Notes under the pieces: generated by a model
The model's input: the letters and a program-made list of their open reading frames with translations, nothing else
Databases searched by the model: none
Told to the model about the DNA's origin: nothing
Source of the DNA: Rhodospirillaceae bacterium
Lineage (GTDB): Bacteria > Pseudomonadota > Alphaproteobacteria > MPNO01 > UBA2964
Assembly (NCBI GenBank): GCA_002712335.1
Contig: PATI01000076.1
Span: 1-12,987 of the forward strand
Direction of reading: 5' to 3'
Length of the DNA stretch: 12,987 nucleotides
Shown here: positions 6,541 through 12,987 of the stretch, piece by piece
Position numbering within the stretch: position 1 is the stretch's first letter
How the letters are laid out: every line of letters begins with the position of its first letter
Made by a program: the position numbers and the translations under genes

Positions 6541-7035
6541 ATGAGTCAATTTTTTGAAAGCACATCGAAAGCGAGTCACGAGCGATGGATGATGAGGGCA
6601 CTCGAACAAGCACATTCGGCAAAAGATAAAAATGAGGTCCCTGTAGGTGCGGTATTAGTAGATTGTGACTCGGGAGAACTTATCGTAGAGGCACATAATG
6701 AATCGATAGAAAATAATGACCCTACGGCTCATGCCGAAATTGTGGTTCTAAGAAAAGCTGCAGCAATCAAGCAGAACTACCGCCTCCCGAGAACGGCCAT
6801 TTATGTTACCATTGAGCCGTGCACAATGTGTGTTGGAGCAATTTATCATGCGCGGGTAGACGCGGTGATATTCGGGGCAGAAGAACCTAGGGCTGGTGCA
6901 TTGGTTAGTCAATTATGTCTATCCGATAGGTCGTTTTATAATCATGAGATAGATGTGCTTGGTGGTATCCTAGAGCACCAATGTGGAACTTTAATTAGCG
7001 ACTTTTTTAGAGATAAACGAAATAGACAAAAATAA
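6541..7035 (+). CDS. tadA: tRNA-specific adenosine-34 deaminase TadA
   Basis: 164 residues from ATG 6541. TadA deaminates A34 to inosine in tRNA-Arg(ACG), allowing one tRNA to read CGU, CGC and CGA; it works as a cytoplasmic homodimer with one zinc per subunit. The cytidine/deoxycytidylate deaminase fold signatures are present: H64-A-E66 (zinc ligand and proton shuttle) in DPTAHAEIVVLR, and P93-C94-x2-C97 in YVTIEPCTMCVGA. The NEVPVGAVLV and QNYRLPRTAIYVT blocks and the C-terminal CGTLISDFFRDKR match E. coli TadA closely in order and length (167 aa). The start is supported by similarity. The ribosome site is poor: AAGG at 6526-6529 is 11 nt upstream, so translation may be modest. It is the first gene of the + run and is followed by a terminator-like hairpin before purL. 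Confidence 0.95.
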   Translation: MSQFFESTSKASHERWMMRALEQAHSAKDKNEVPVGAVLVDCDSGELIVEAHNESIENNDPTAHAEIVVLRKAAAIKQNYRLPRTAIYVTIEPCTMCVGAIYHARVDAVIFGAEEPRAGALVSQLCLSDRSFYNHEIDVLGGILEHQCGTLISDFFRDKRNRQK

Positions 7036-7079
7036 TCAACGCACATTCTGGTTGGCGGTTTAAAGCTATTGACTGAGTA

Positions 7080-7104
7080 TTCGGCTTGAAGCCGGAAAAT
7101 TTTT
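7080..7104 (+). terminator. Rho-independent-type terminator/attenuator between tadA and purL
   Basis: A stem of about seven pairs (TTCGGCT with AGCCGGAA, one bulged G at 7094) with a TGA loop, followed by AAAA and five Ts at 7100-7104. It lies 44 bp after the tadA stop and only 15 bp before the purL ATG, so a purL promoter would have to lie upstream of or over it. Either tadA read-through is partial or the hairpin acts on the purL leader. Confidence 0.55.
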
Positions 7105-7119
7105 CTGGATTGAGTATCG

Positions 7120-10100
7120 ATGGAATCGATTTTAGGGGGTTCGGCCCTCTCTGCTTTTAAATCATTAAAATTGCTCCAAACCTTGAAGGCAAGTCATCCT
7201 TCGGTTAATTCGCTGAATTCCCAATTTGTTCACTTGGTTGCCTTCAATGGTAATTCAGACGGTATTCAATCCCATCTTTTAAAATCCCTGTTGAGCTATG
7301 GTGAAGAATATGTGAGCCCGGCTATAGCCAAGAATAAAGAAACTGTCATAAAAAGGTTAGTTGTTCCCAGAGCTGGAACAATATCGCCTTGGTCGAGTAA
7401 GGCTACCGATATACTGCATAATTGCGGTTTATCGGATATCTCTCGCGTTGAAAGAGGCATTTTATTCTATATTGGTATAACAGAAGATCCCTCAGAGAAT
7501 ACTATTAAAAATATAGATAAATACTTACATGATCGTATGACTCAAATTGTTTTAGACAAAATTTCCGATGCTAAACAACTTTTTTCATCAGCAAATCCAA
7601 AACCTGTTGGATCCATAGATATCACCCGAAATAAACATGCTTTGGAAGAGGCTAATAAGACAATGGGTCTCGCTTTAGCAGAAGACGAAATTGATTACTT
7701 ATTTGAACAATTTAAAGTCTTGGGACGGAATCCTAACGACATAGAGCTTATGATGTTTGCCCAGGCAAATTCAGAGCATTGTCGTCACAAGATATTTAAT
7801 GCGGACTGGACAATTGATGGTGAACGTTTACCACAAACTTTGTTTGGCATGATCCGAAACACTAAACGGACTTCACCTAAAGGCGTACTTTCGGCTTATT
7901 CTGATAACGCAGCCGTAATGCGCGGCAGTTTAGGGTCTCGTTTTTATCCCGATCCAATTTCAAAGGAATACATGTTCAGTAACGAGCCGATTCACATTCT
8001 TATGAAAGTGGAAACGCACAATCATCCAACAGCAATAGCCCCTTTTCCAGGAGCTTCAACTGGCTCGGGGGGAGAAATCCGTGATGAGGGTGCTACCGGT
8101 CGTGGAGCGAAACCTAAAGCAGGTCTGACAGGTTTTAGTGTGTCTAATCTACAAATACCTAATCTACCTCAACCATGGGAAGAGGATTTCGGTAAACCGT
8201 CTCAAATTGCTTCCGCTTTAGAGATAATAATAGATGGCCCGATAGGCGGTGCTGCGTTTAATAATGAATTTGGACGGCCCAATTTGTGCGGGTACTTTAG
8301 AACTATAGAGGACAAGTTTGTTAATGAAAACGGGGATACAGAGGTGAGGGGGTATCACAAACCCATTATGATCGCCGGTGGTTTTGGAAATATTAAAGAA
8401 AATCACGTTACAAAAGGAGAAATAGAAGTAGGTGCAAAGTTAGTTGTTTTGGGCGGTCCCGCTATGCTGATCGGCTTGGGTGGTGGGGCAGCATCTTCAA
8501 TGGCTTCAGGAGCTAGTAATGAGGATTTAGATTTTGCTTCAGTCCAAAGGGAGAACGCTGAAATGGAAAGGCGTTGTCAAGAGGTGATAGATCAGTGTTG
8601 GCAGCTTGGTGATAATAATCCAATTGCATTTATTCATGATGTTGGTGCCGGGGGGCTTTCGAATGCGTTACCCGAGCTTGTGAAAGACGGGAGTCGCGGA
8701 GGTAAGTTTTACCTCCGAAACATACCGAGCGCTGAAAGACAGATGTCACCTCTGGAAATTTGGTGTAATGAATCACAAGAACGTTACGTGCTCGCTGTCT
8801 CGCCGAACCTGCTTAAACGGTTTGAGGGTATTTGTGCGAGAGAGCGGTGTCCATTTGCGGTAGTAGGAGAGGCTCTTGAGGAGAAACGAATTGAACTTAT
8901 CGACACCCACTTTCAGAACAAACCGATTGACTTACCTATGGAGCTACTGTTTGGAAAACCACCTAAAATTACTCGGAATGTCGTCTCAAGGGAAAAGGTA
9001 TTAGAGAAATTTAGTACGAAAGGAATAGAACTATTCGAGGCGGTAAAGAGAGTGCTATCTCTACCTTCAGTCGCCGATAAAAGTTTTCTCATAACGATAG
9101 GAGATCGGACGATTACTGGGTTGGTTTGTCGCGATCAAATGGTGGGCCCATGGCAAGTGCCTGTTGCAGACGCTGCTGTAACTGCAAGTTCCTTCGTTGG
9201 ATATTCCGGTGAAGCGATGGCCATGGGAGAGCGACCTTTACTGTCCTTAATTAATCCAGCAGCATCGGGTCGGATGGCTATCTCTGAGGCTATAACAAAT
9301 ATTAGTTCGACTGCGGTAAGCGCTTTAGCAGATATAAAGCTCTCAGCAAATTGGATGGTCGCCTCTGGTTATGGCTACGAGGATGCTAAACTTTACGATA
9401 CGGTTCGAGCGGTAGGTATGGAGTTATGCCCTCAGTTAGGGATTTGTATCCCTGTAGGCAAAGACTCCATGTCCATGCGGACTGTTTGGGAAGCAGACGG
9501 AGAAGAAAAAAGTAATACCGCACCTTTGTCACTAGTTATTTCGGCTTTTGCTCCTATAACGGATGTGCGAAAGACCCTAACGCCTGAGTTGAATATGTCT
9601 CAAGTGGAGACTAGTCTGCTTCTGCTCGATCTTGGGCGAGGTAAAAATCGCATATCAGGCTCTGCTCTGTCTCAAGTATACAGAAAATTGGGGGATCAGG
9701 TTCCTGACTTAGACGATCCAGAAGATTTAGTTAACTTTTTTAACTTCATTCAGAAATGTCGAGAGGAAGGTGAATTGCTGGCTTACCATGATCGGTCGGA
9801 CGGAGGGCTCTTTGTGTCTATAGCAGAAATGTGTTTTACGACCCATTGCGGTATTGACTTACAGCTTGAAAAGTTAGCCTCTAAAAATTCTGTGATTGAT
9901 TTTCTTTTCAACGAGGAACTTGGTGCAGTTATACAAGTTTCCGAAGAAAGCTTGAAGCGAGTTTCTTTTTATGCGGAAAAATTTAATTTGAAAGATTGTT
10001 TACATCGAATTGGCAACTTAAATAGCTCTGACAATATTAATATCAGATTGGGTCAAAAGACATTATTAAGTGAAAGTCGAATTTCTCTTCAGAGAATTTG

Positions 10101-11034
10101 GTCAGAGACAACCTTTCATATACAAAGTATACGCGATAATTCAGAATGTGCTCGAGAAGAATACGACGCGATCTTGGATAAAGATAATCCGGGTTTACAT
10201 GCTGATTTATGTTTCGACTTAAGTGAAAATATTGCTGCGCCGTATCTAAACTTAAACAAAAAGCCGAAGGTAGCGGTACTCAGAGAGCAGGGTGTTAACG
10301 GTCAAGTGGAAATGGCTGCGGCTTTTAATCTTTTCGGGTTTTCAGCAGTCGATGTGCATATGACAGATATAATTGAGGGTCGAACTTCACTGGATCAATT
10401 TAATGTGATGGTTGCATGTGGGGGATTCTCTTATGGTGATGTCCTTGGTGCTGGAGGTGGTTGGGCAAATTCGATTTTATTTAGTGATGCCACTAGAGAA
10501 CAGTTTGAAGCATTTTTTCAAAGTCCTAACACGCTGACTTTAGGTGTGTGTAATGGTTGCCAAATGTTGTCAATCTTGAAAGATTTGATACCAGGGGCAT
10601 CATATTGGCCGAGCTTTGTAAAGAACCGATCCGAACAGTTCGAGGCCAGGTTTACTTTAGTGAAAATTGAGCAATCGAGCTCGGCTTTTCTGTCTGGAAT
10701 GAATGGTTCACTTTTTCCGATCGCAGTGGCCCACGGTGAGGGTAGAGCTGAATTTTCATCTTCAGAACATTTTTCTTCGTTTAAAAACGAGGGGCTGACA
10801 AGTGTTAGGTATGTTAACAATTTTGGAGACGGGGCAACAAAATATCCGTCCAATCCAAATGGATCACCTGATGGGCTAGCTGGGGTGTGCAGTCGAGATG
10901 GGCGCGTCACTATAATGATGCCTCATCCGGAGCGTGTTTTTAGAACTTGTCAAAATTCTTGGCATCCAGATAACTGGAAGGACTTAGCGCCTAGCAGTCG
11001 TATGTTTCAAAACGCAAGGAAGTGGCTCGGCTAA
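7120..11034 (+). CDS. purL: Phosphoribosylformylglycinamidine synthase (FGAM synthetase), large single-chain form
   Basis: 1304 residues. It catalyses step four of de novo purine synthesis: FGAR + glutamine + ATP to FGAM + glutamate + ADP. The start fits: [13 protein letters not shown] matches the N-terminus of E. coli PurL (1295 aa), although no strong Shine-Dalgarno is seen. Domain order is complete: N-terminal PurS-like domain (about 1-150); linker and first AIRS-like half with [10 protein letters not shown] (218-227), [10 protein letters not shown] (297-306) and a [19 protein letters not shown] block; [15 protein letters not shown]; second AIRS-like half with [15 protein letters not shown]; and a class I glutamine amidotransferase from about 1048. 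The amidotransferase triad is intact: C1144 in LGVCNGCQ, and H1269 and E1271 in PHPER, each offset by nine from the E. coli residues. It is 1 bp from the next gene, so the two are probably co-transcribed. No PurR-like operator is seen upstream. Confidence 0.97.
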   Translation: MESILGGSALSAFKSLKLLQTLKASHPSVNSLNSQFVHLVAFNGNSDGIQSHLLKSLLSYGEEYVSPAIAKNKETVIKRLVVPRAGTISPWSSKATDILHNCGLSDISRVERGILFYIGITEDPSENTIKNIDKYLHDRMTQIVLDKISDAKQLFSSANPKPVGSIDITRNKHALEEANKTMGLALAEDEIDYLFEQFKVLGRNPNDIELMMFAQANSEHCRHKIFNADWTIDGERLPQTLFGMIRNTKRTSPKGVLSAYSDNAAVMRGSLGSRFYPDPISKEYMFSNEPIHILMKVETHNHPTAIAPFPGASTGSGGEIRDEGATGRGAKPKAGLTGFSVSNLQIPNLPQPWEEDFGKPSQIASALEIIIDGPIGGAAFNNEFGRPNLCGYFRTIEDKFVNENGDTEVRGYHKPIMIAGGFGNIKENHVTKGEIEVGAKLVVLGGPAMLIGLGGGAASSMASGASNEDLDFASVQRENAEMERRCQEVIDQCWQLGDNNPIAFIHDVGAGGLSNALPELVKDGSRGGKFYLRNIPSAERQMSPLEIWCNESQERYVLAVSPNLLKRFEGICARERCPFAVVGEALEEKRIELIDTHFQNKPIDLPMELLFGKPPKITRNVVSREKVLEKFSTKGIELFEAVKRVLSLPSVADKSFLITIGDRTITGLVCRDQMVGPWQVPVADAAVTASSFVGYSGEAMAMGERPLLSLINPAASGRMAISEAITNISSTAVSALADIKLSANWMVASGYGYEDAKLYDTVRAVGMELCPQLGICIPVGKDSMSMRTVWEADGEEKSNTAPLSLVISAFAPITDVRKTLTPELNMSQVETSLLLLDLGRGKNRISGSALSQVYRKLGDQVPDLDDPEDLVNFFNFIQKCREEGELLAYHDRSDGGLFVSIAEMCFTTHCGIDLQLEKLASKNSVIDFLFNEELGAVIQVSEESLKRVSFYAEKFNLKDCLHRIGNLNSSDNINIRLGQKTLLSESRISLQRIWSETTFHIQSIRDNSECAREEYDAILDKDNPGLHADLCFDLSENIAAPYLNLNKKPKVAVLREQGVNGQVEMAAAFNLFGFSAVDVHMTDIIEGRTSLDQFNVMVACGGFSYGDVLGAGGGWANSILFSDATREQFEAFFQSPNTLTLGVCNGCQMLSILKDLIPGASYWPSFVKNRSEQFEARFTLVKIEQSSSAFLSGMNGSLFPIAVAHGEGRAEFSSSEHFSSFKNEGLTSVRYVNNFGDGATKYPSNPNGSPDGLAGVCSRDGRVTIMMPHPERVFRTCQNSWHPDNWKDLAPSSRMFQNARKWLG

Positions 11035-11035
11035 C

Positions 11036-11371
11036 ATGACAAACCCCGCTTCAGACCTAAATAAAATTGAATTCTATGTCCCAGAATCTCATATGAAGAT
11101 GGTCAAAGAAGCGATGTTCAAAGTCGGTGCGGGTCGGGTTGGAGCTTATGATTCTTGTGCCTGGCAAACACTAGGTCAAGGACAGTTTCGGGCGCAAGAG
11201 GGTAGTCATCCTTTTATTGGAAGCAAGGGATCGATAGAGACCGTATCAGAATATAAGGTGGAAATGGTTTGTGAAGAACAGTTTCTTTCAGAGGCAATTT
11301 TCGCCCTCAAAGAATCCCACCCTTACGAAGAAGTTGCTTTTTCTGTAATTCGATTGCGGTCTGTTGACTGA
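11036..11371 (+). CDS. YqfO/NIF3-associated CutA-like domain protein (COG3323 type)
   Basis: 111 residues from ATG 11036, one base after the purL stop, so likely translationally coupled; no independent Shine-Dalgarno is obvious. The sequence follows the small PII/CutA-fold domain that occurs inserted in NIF3/YqfO proteins and as a stand-alone protein in Proteobacteria: IEFYVPESHMKMVKEAMF, GAGRVGAYDSCAW, GQGQFRAQEGSHPFIGS and the conserved ending HPYEEVAF. Trimeric ferredoxin-like folding is expected. Its biochemical role is unknown, and its position next to purL does not define one. The last 49 bp overlap, tail to tail, the 3' end of the Nudix gene on the opposite strand. Confidence 0.85.
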   Translation: MTNPASDLNKIEFYVPESHMKMVKEAMFKVGAGRVGAYDSCAWQTLGQGQFRAQEGSHPFIGSKGSIETVSEYKVEMVCEEQFLSEAIFALKESHPYEEVAFSVIRLRSVD

Positions 11372-11952
11372 ACGTCACTCGCACTAATCAATACTGTTGA
11401 AACTGTTCTATCCCTATGATGATTTACCGTGAACATGCGTACGGGAAAAGAACCAGTACGTCTGTCCTCGAAATAATTTTCGATAGTTGTCTTTACGACA
11501 GGAAAGGCTATCTCGGACCAAGGTATATCTCTTTCTTTATAAAGCAAGACCTCTTCGGACTCGATACCTGGAAAAAATTCTAAGTTAGAAAGCTCTGCTC
11601 TAAAGAAAATGTAGACCTGATTTATAGTTGGTAAATTGAAAAGTGTATACAAGCTATCAGATTTAATTGTCACTTCTGCCCCGGCTTCTTCTTTAGTTTC
11701 TCGAATAGCTCCTTCAAGTGAGGACTCACCATTTTCCATGAAACCCGCCGGAAGTGTCCATTTACCCTTTCTCGGCTCAATAGCTCTCTTGCAAAGTAAA
11801 ATTTTATCTTCGTATACCGGTATAGTTCCGACCACATTTTTTGGATTTTGGTAAAAGATGGTGTTACAAGAGTCACAACAATATCGAGCGCGATTGTCTC
11901 CTTCCGGGGTTCGCAGAATGAGGTTAGCAGAGCAATTTGGGCAATATTTCAT
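11323..11952 (-). CDS. Nudix hydrolase with N-terminal zinc ribbon
   Basis: 209 residues; ATG at 11952. An N-terminal zinc ribbon uses C4-x2-C7 and C26-x2-C29 (C25 is adjacent). The Nudix box spans 70-92: G70-x5-E76-x7-R84-E85-T-K-E88-E89-A-G91, preceded by GKWTLPAGFMENG. The glutamates bind the metal ions used to hydrolyse a nucleoside diphosphate linked to another group. The ribbon plus WTLPAGF pattern is that of a common proteobacterial group often labelled ADP-ribose pyrophosphatase-like or NUDIX zinc-ribbon; NudC-type NADH decapping is possible but the SQPWPFPxS motif is not seen. The C-terminal tail after about 180 (NHHRDRTVSTVL…) is unusually Ser/Thr/Arg-rich and is the part overlapping the convergent gene, so it may be a recent extension. 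No clear ribosome site is visible. Confidence 0.88.
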   Translation of the reverse strand: MKYCPNCSANLILRTPEGDNRARYCCDSCNTIFYQNPKNVVGTIPVYEDKILLCKRAIEPRKGKWTLPAGFMENGESSLEGAIRETKEEAGAEVTIKSDSLYTLFNLPTINQVYIFFRAELSNLEFFPGIESEEVLLYKERDIPWSEIAFPVVKTTIENYFEDRRTGSFPVRMFTVNHHRDRTVSTVLISASDVQSTDRNRITEKATSS

Positions 11953-11996
11953 GTGGATTGGTCTTATTCGCTTTCCTAAATCTCTACGCTAGTTAA

Positions 11997-12161
11997 TCAT
12001 TGCTTCGTATACCATTCGACTGGCAATATTTGCATTGAATGGATTTCTTGTATTGAGGTCTGTGTGAGAGTTCTCTCAGAATTATTTGATTGTGATTTGA
12101 GCGTTAGGGGTAAGGATAGAAGGACTATTATTATAGGTAAGGTTTTCTTTAAAAGAGACAT
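11997..12161 (-). CDS. Possible small secreted peptide, 54 aa (hypothetical)
   Basis: An unreported short frame, ATG at 12161 to TGA at 11997, in an otherwise empty 305-bp gap. It reads as a convincing Sec signal sequence: MSLLKK, a hydrophobic core of about 13 residues (TLPIIIVLLSLPL), then a polar stretch with LKSQ as a possible cleavage region and a short tail ending WYTKQ. It lies 44 bp upstream of the Nudix gene on the same strand. No clear Shine-Dalgarno precedes it. A-rich DNA can mimic such hydrophobic frames, so a chance ORF remains possible. The rest of the gap (11953-11996 and 12162-12257) shows no tRNA, repeat or hairpin that I can support. Confidence 0.4.
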   Translation of the reverse strand: MSLLKKTLPIIIVLLSLPLTLKSQSNNSERTLTQTSIQEIHSMQILPVEWYTKQ

Positions 12162-12257
12162 AGGAATGCGCTTTTATTACAATTTTTTATAGGCTAAAGA
12201 TAGTAGCTGAAGCAACGCTCCTCGACAATGATTTTGTTTAGAGTTAGGAACAGAGTA

Positions 12258-12842
12258 TTAAGAAAAATCTCTCGCAAGAGATTGCGTTATTTGTCGTTCC
12301 AAGGGACCGCATTTGTGTTGATATGAGAGGTGTTCACTATGTATATACCAATTGGCGCCATTTTTGGCTGAATCGATTGCTTTAATGTTGAATTCGAATC
12401 TTAGAAAATGAACGGCTGACGTTTTGTCGTTTGTAGATCTCGGTAAGTCTTCATTTGCGACTGGGTAAATTTTATCGTGTCCTTCAATTTCAATAGATAT
12501 AAGTTCTTCTATTCCTATTAGTTGCTTAAGACGAAGCTGACGCTCCTCTGGGTTTGGATACTCGAGCATCATTGTTGCTTTAAGGTTAGCTCCATCCGGG
12601 ATTAGCGGATTATATGCGGATAGCTCCTCGACGATATCCTCCTTTTCAGTAAGTTTTTCTGTTCGCATTAACTCTTGAACTTGGTAGCGCATAACCATGT
12701 AGTCTTCGAAATGGAGCATCATATTTGGACCGACTTGAACTCGCCTCGTCTTTTTATGCTCCATGATAGATTGTCTGAAAACTGTTCTTTGTGCTTCGTA
12801 ATCTGTATTAGTAAGTAAGTCAGAGGGAGAAATTTTTTTCAT
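12258..12842 (-). CDS. DUF3501 family protein
   Basis: 194 residues from ATG 12842, chosen over the longer frame starting at 12935 because AAGG lies 7 nt upstream, family members begin with a (K)KISPSDLL-like segment, and the 31 extra residues would overlap the neighbouring oxidoreductase gene. Conserved blocks are VGPNMMLHFEDYMVMRYQVQ, EELSAYNPLIPDGANLKATM, LEYPNPEERQLRLKQLIGIE and TSAVHFLRFEF, all hallmarks of DUF3501. No enzymatic motif or metal-binding cluster is obvious, and the protein is predicted to be cytoplasmic. Genes of this family recur beside rubrerythrin and Fe-S oxidoreductase genes, and here the Fe-S oxidoreductase C-terminus lies 37 bp upstream on the same strand. A role in oxidative or redox stress is inferred only from this association. 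Confidence 0.9.
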   Translation of the reverse strand: MKKISPSDLLTNTDYEAQRTVFRQSIMEHKKTRRVQVGPNMMLHFEDYMVMRYQVQELMRTEKLTEKEDIVEELSAYNPLIPDGANLKATMMLEYPNPEERQLRLKQLIGIEELISIEIEGHDKIYPVANEDLPRSTNDKTSAVHFLRFEFNIKAIDSAKNGANWYIHSEHLSYQHKCGPLERQITQSLARDFS

Positions 12843-12879
12843 GTTCAAACCTTTTAAAAATTTTAATGTTCTAATTGCC

Positions 12880-12987
12880 TTAAATCCCGTATGCCTTGCA
12901 AAGCATTGCCAATGGGTGGATAGTTGTTTGTTCAATATCTATGTTTTGCTCTAAATGTTTTCCGGCCACTGGGCAATCGCTGCCGTA
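12880..12987 (-). CDS. Fe-S oxidoreductase (COG0247-type), C-terminal end (partial)
   Basis: Only the last 35 residues are inside the window; the frame ends at TAA 12880-12882. The tail YGSDCPVAGKHLEQ…HPLAMLCKAYGI matches the C-terminus of the cysteine-rich Fe-S oxidoreductases related to glycerol-3-phosphate dehydrogenase subunit C/heterodisulfide reductase, whose endings carry SDCPLAG and HP(I/L)xLLxxAYG. It is the upstream partner of DUF3501 and is probably in its operon. The cluster-binding CCG domains lie outside the window. Confidence 0.8.
   Translation of the reverse strand, partial: YGSDCPVAGKHLEQNIDIEQTTIHPLAMLCKAYGI

Noticed and set aside
7036..7119. PurR operator or purine riboswitch before purL
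   Set aside because: No ACGCAAACGTTTGCGT-like palindrome and no purine aptamer pattern; only the terminator-like hairpin is visible.
10518..10910. Antisense 130-codon frame within purL
   Set aside because: It lies over the highly conserved amidotransferase domain and its translation resembles no protein; it is a shadow of the real frame.
11953..12257. tRNA or small RNA gene in the 305-bp gap
   Set aside because: No cloverleaf, conserved T-loop or CCA end was found on either strand; only the short signal-peptide frame stands out.
12843..12935. N-terminal extension of DUF3501 to 12935
   Set aside because: It overlaps the end of the Fe-S oxidoreductase in another frame and is not family-like; ATG 12842 has a good ribosome site.

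Overview
The window looks like a piece of a gammaproteobacterial chromosome, probably from an uncultivated marine lineage. The evidence is the long single-chain PurL (1304 aa), which aligns with E. coli PurL from its first residues to its catalytic triad, the TadA type, the moderately AT-rich DNA, and the close packing of genes. The genus cannot be named from sequence alone. No mobile element, CRISPR array, tRNA or rRNA was seen.

Layout. The left edge (about 1-120) encodes a TolC-family efflux fragment that runs, in another frame, straight into the C-terminal two thirds of an NAD(P)-dependent glutamate dehydrogenase (to 783). That junction is either a rearrangement or an assembly chimera. Next, on the + strand, is a tandem AhpD-like (alkylhydroperoxidase/carboxymuconolactone decarboxylase-like) gene, 823-1959, interrupted by one in-frame TGA at 1564-1566. 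Three more + genes follow: a membrane sterol desaturase/fatty acid hydroxylase-family protein, an FAD-dependent monooxygenase-like protein and an AlkA-type DNA glycosylase, with a hairpin at the end. Two - strand genes of unknown function follow (a small predicted cytoplasmic protein and a secreted 232-aa protein). After a divergent intergenic region come tadA, purL and a YqfO/NIF3-like CutA-fold protein on +. The right end is on the - strand, in transcription order: the C-terminus of an Fe-S oxidoreductase, DUF3501, a possible 54-aa secreted peptide, and a zinc-ribbon Nudix hydrolase whose 3' end overlaps the YqfO-like gene.

The most interesting item is 823-1959. Read through the TGA as selenocysteine, the two open frames become one 378-residue protein in which Sec248 completes the AhpD catalytic pattern (Glu233, 11 residues, Cys245, 2 residues, Sec248, 3 residues, His252). 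A 16-position stem-loop with 14 pairs begins 6 nt after the TGA, which is where a bacterial SECIS element should lie. The gene therefore appears to encode a CxxU thiol-redox selenoprotein, not two genes or a pseudogene.

How the genes fit together. purL makes FGAM in purine synthesis and tadA makes inosine-34 in tRNA-Arg; both are housekeeping. The Fe-S oxidoreductase/DUF3501 pair is a recurring gene neighbourhood. The hydroxylase, FAD monooxygenase and AlkA genes lie in one tight + run, so the first two may modify a lipid or isoprenoid, but no substrate can be read from the sequence.
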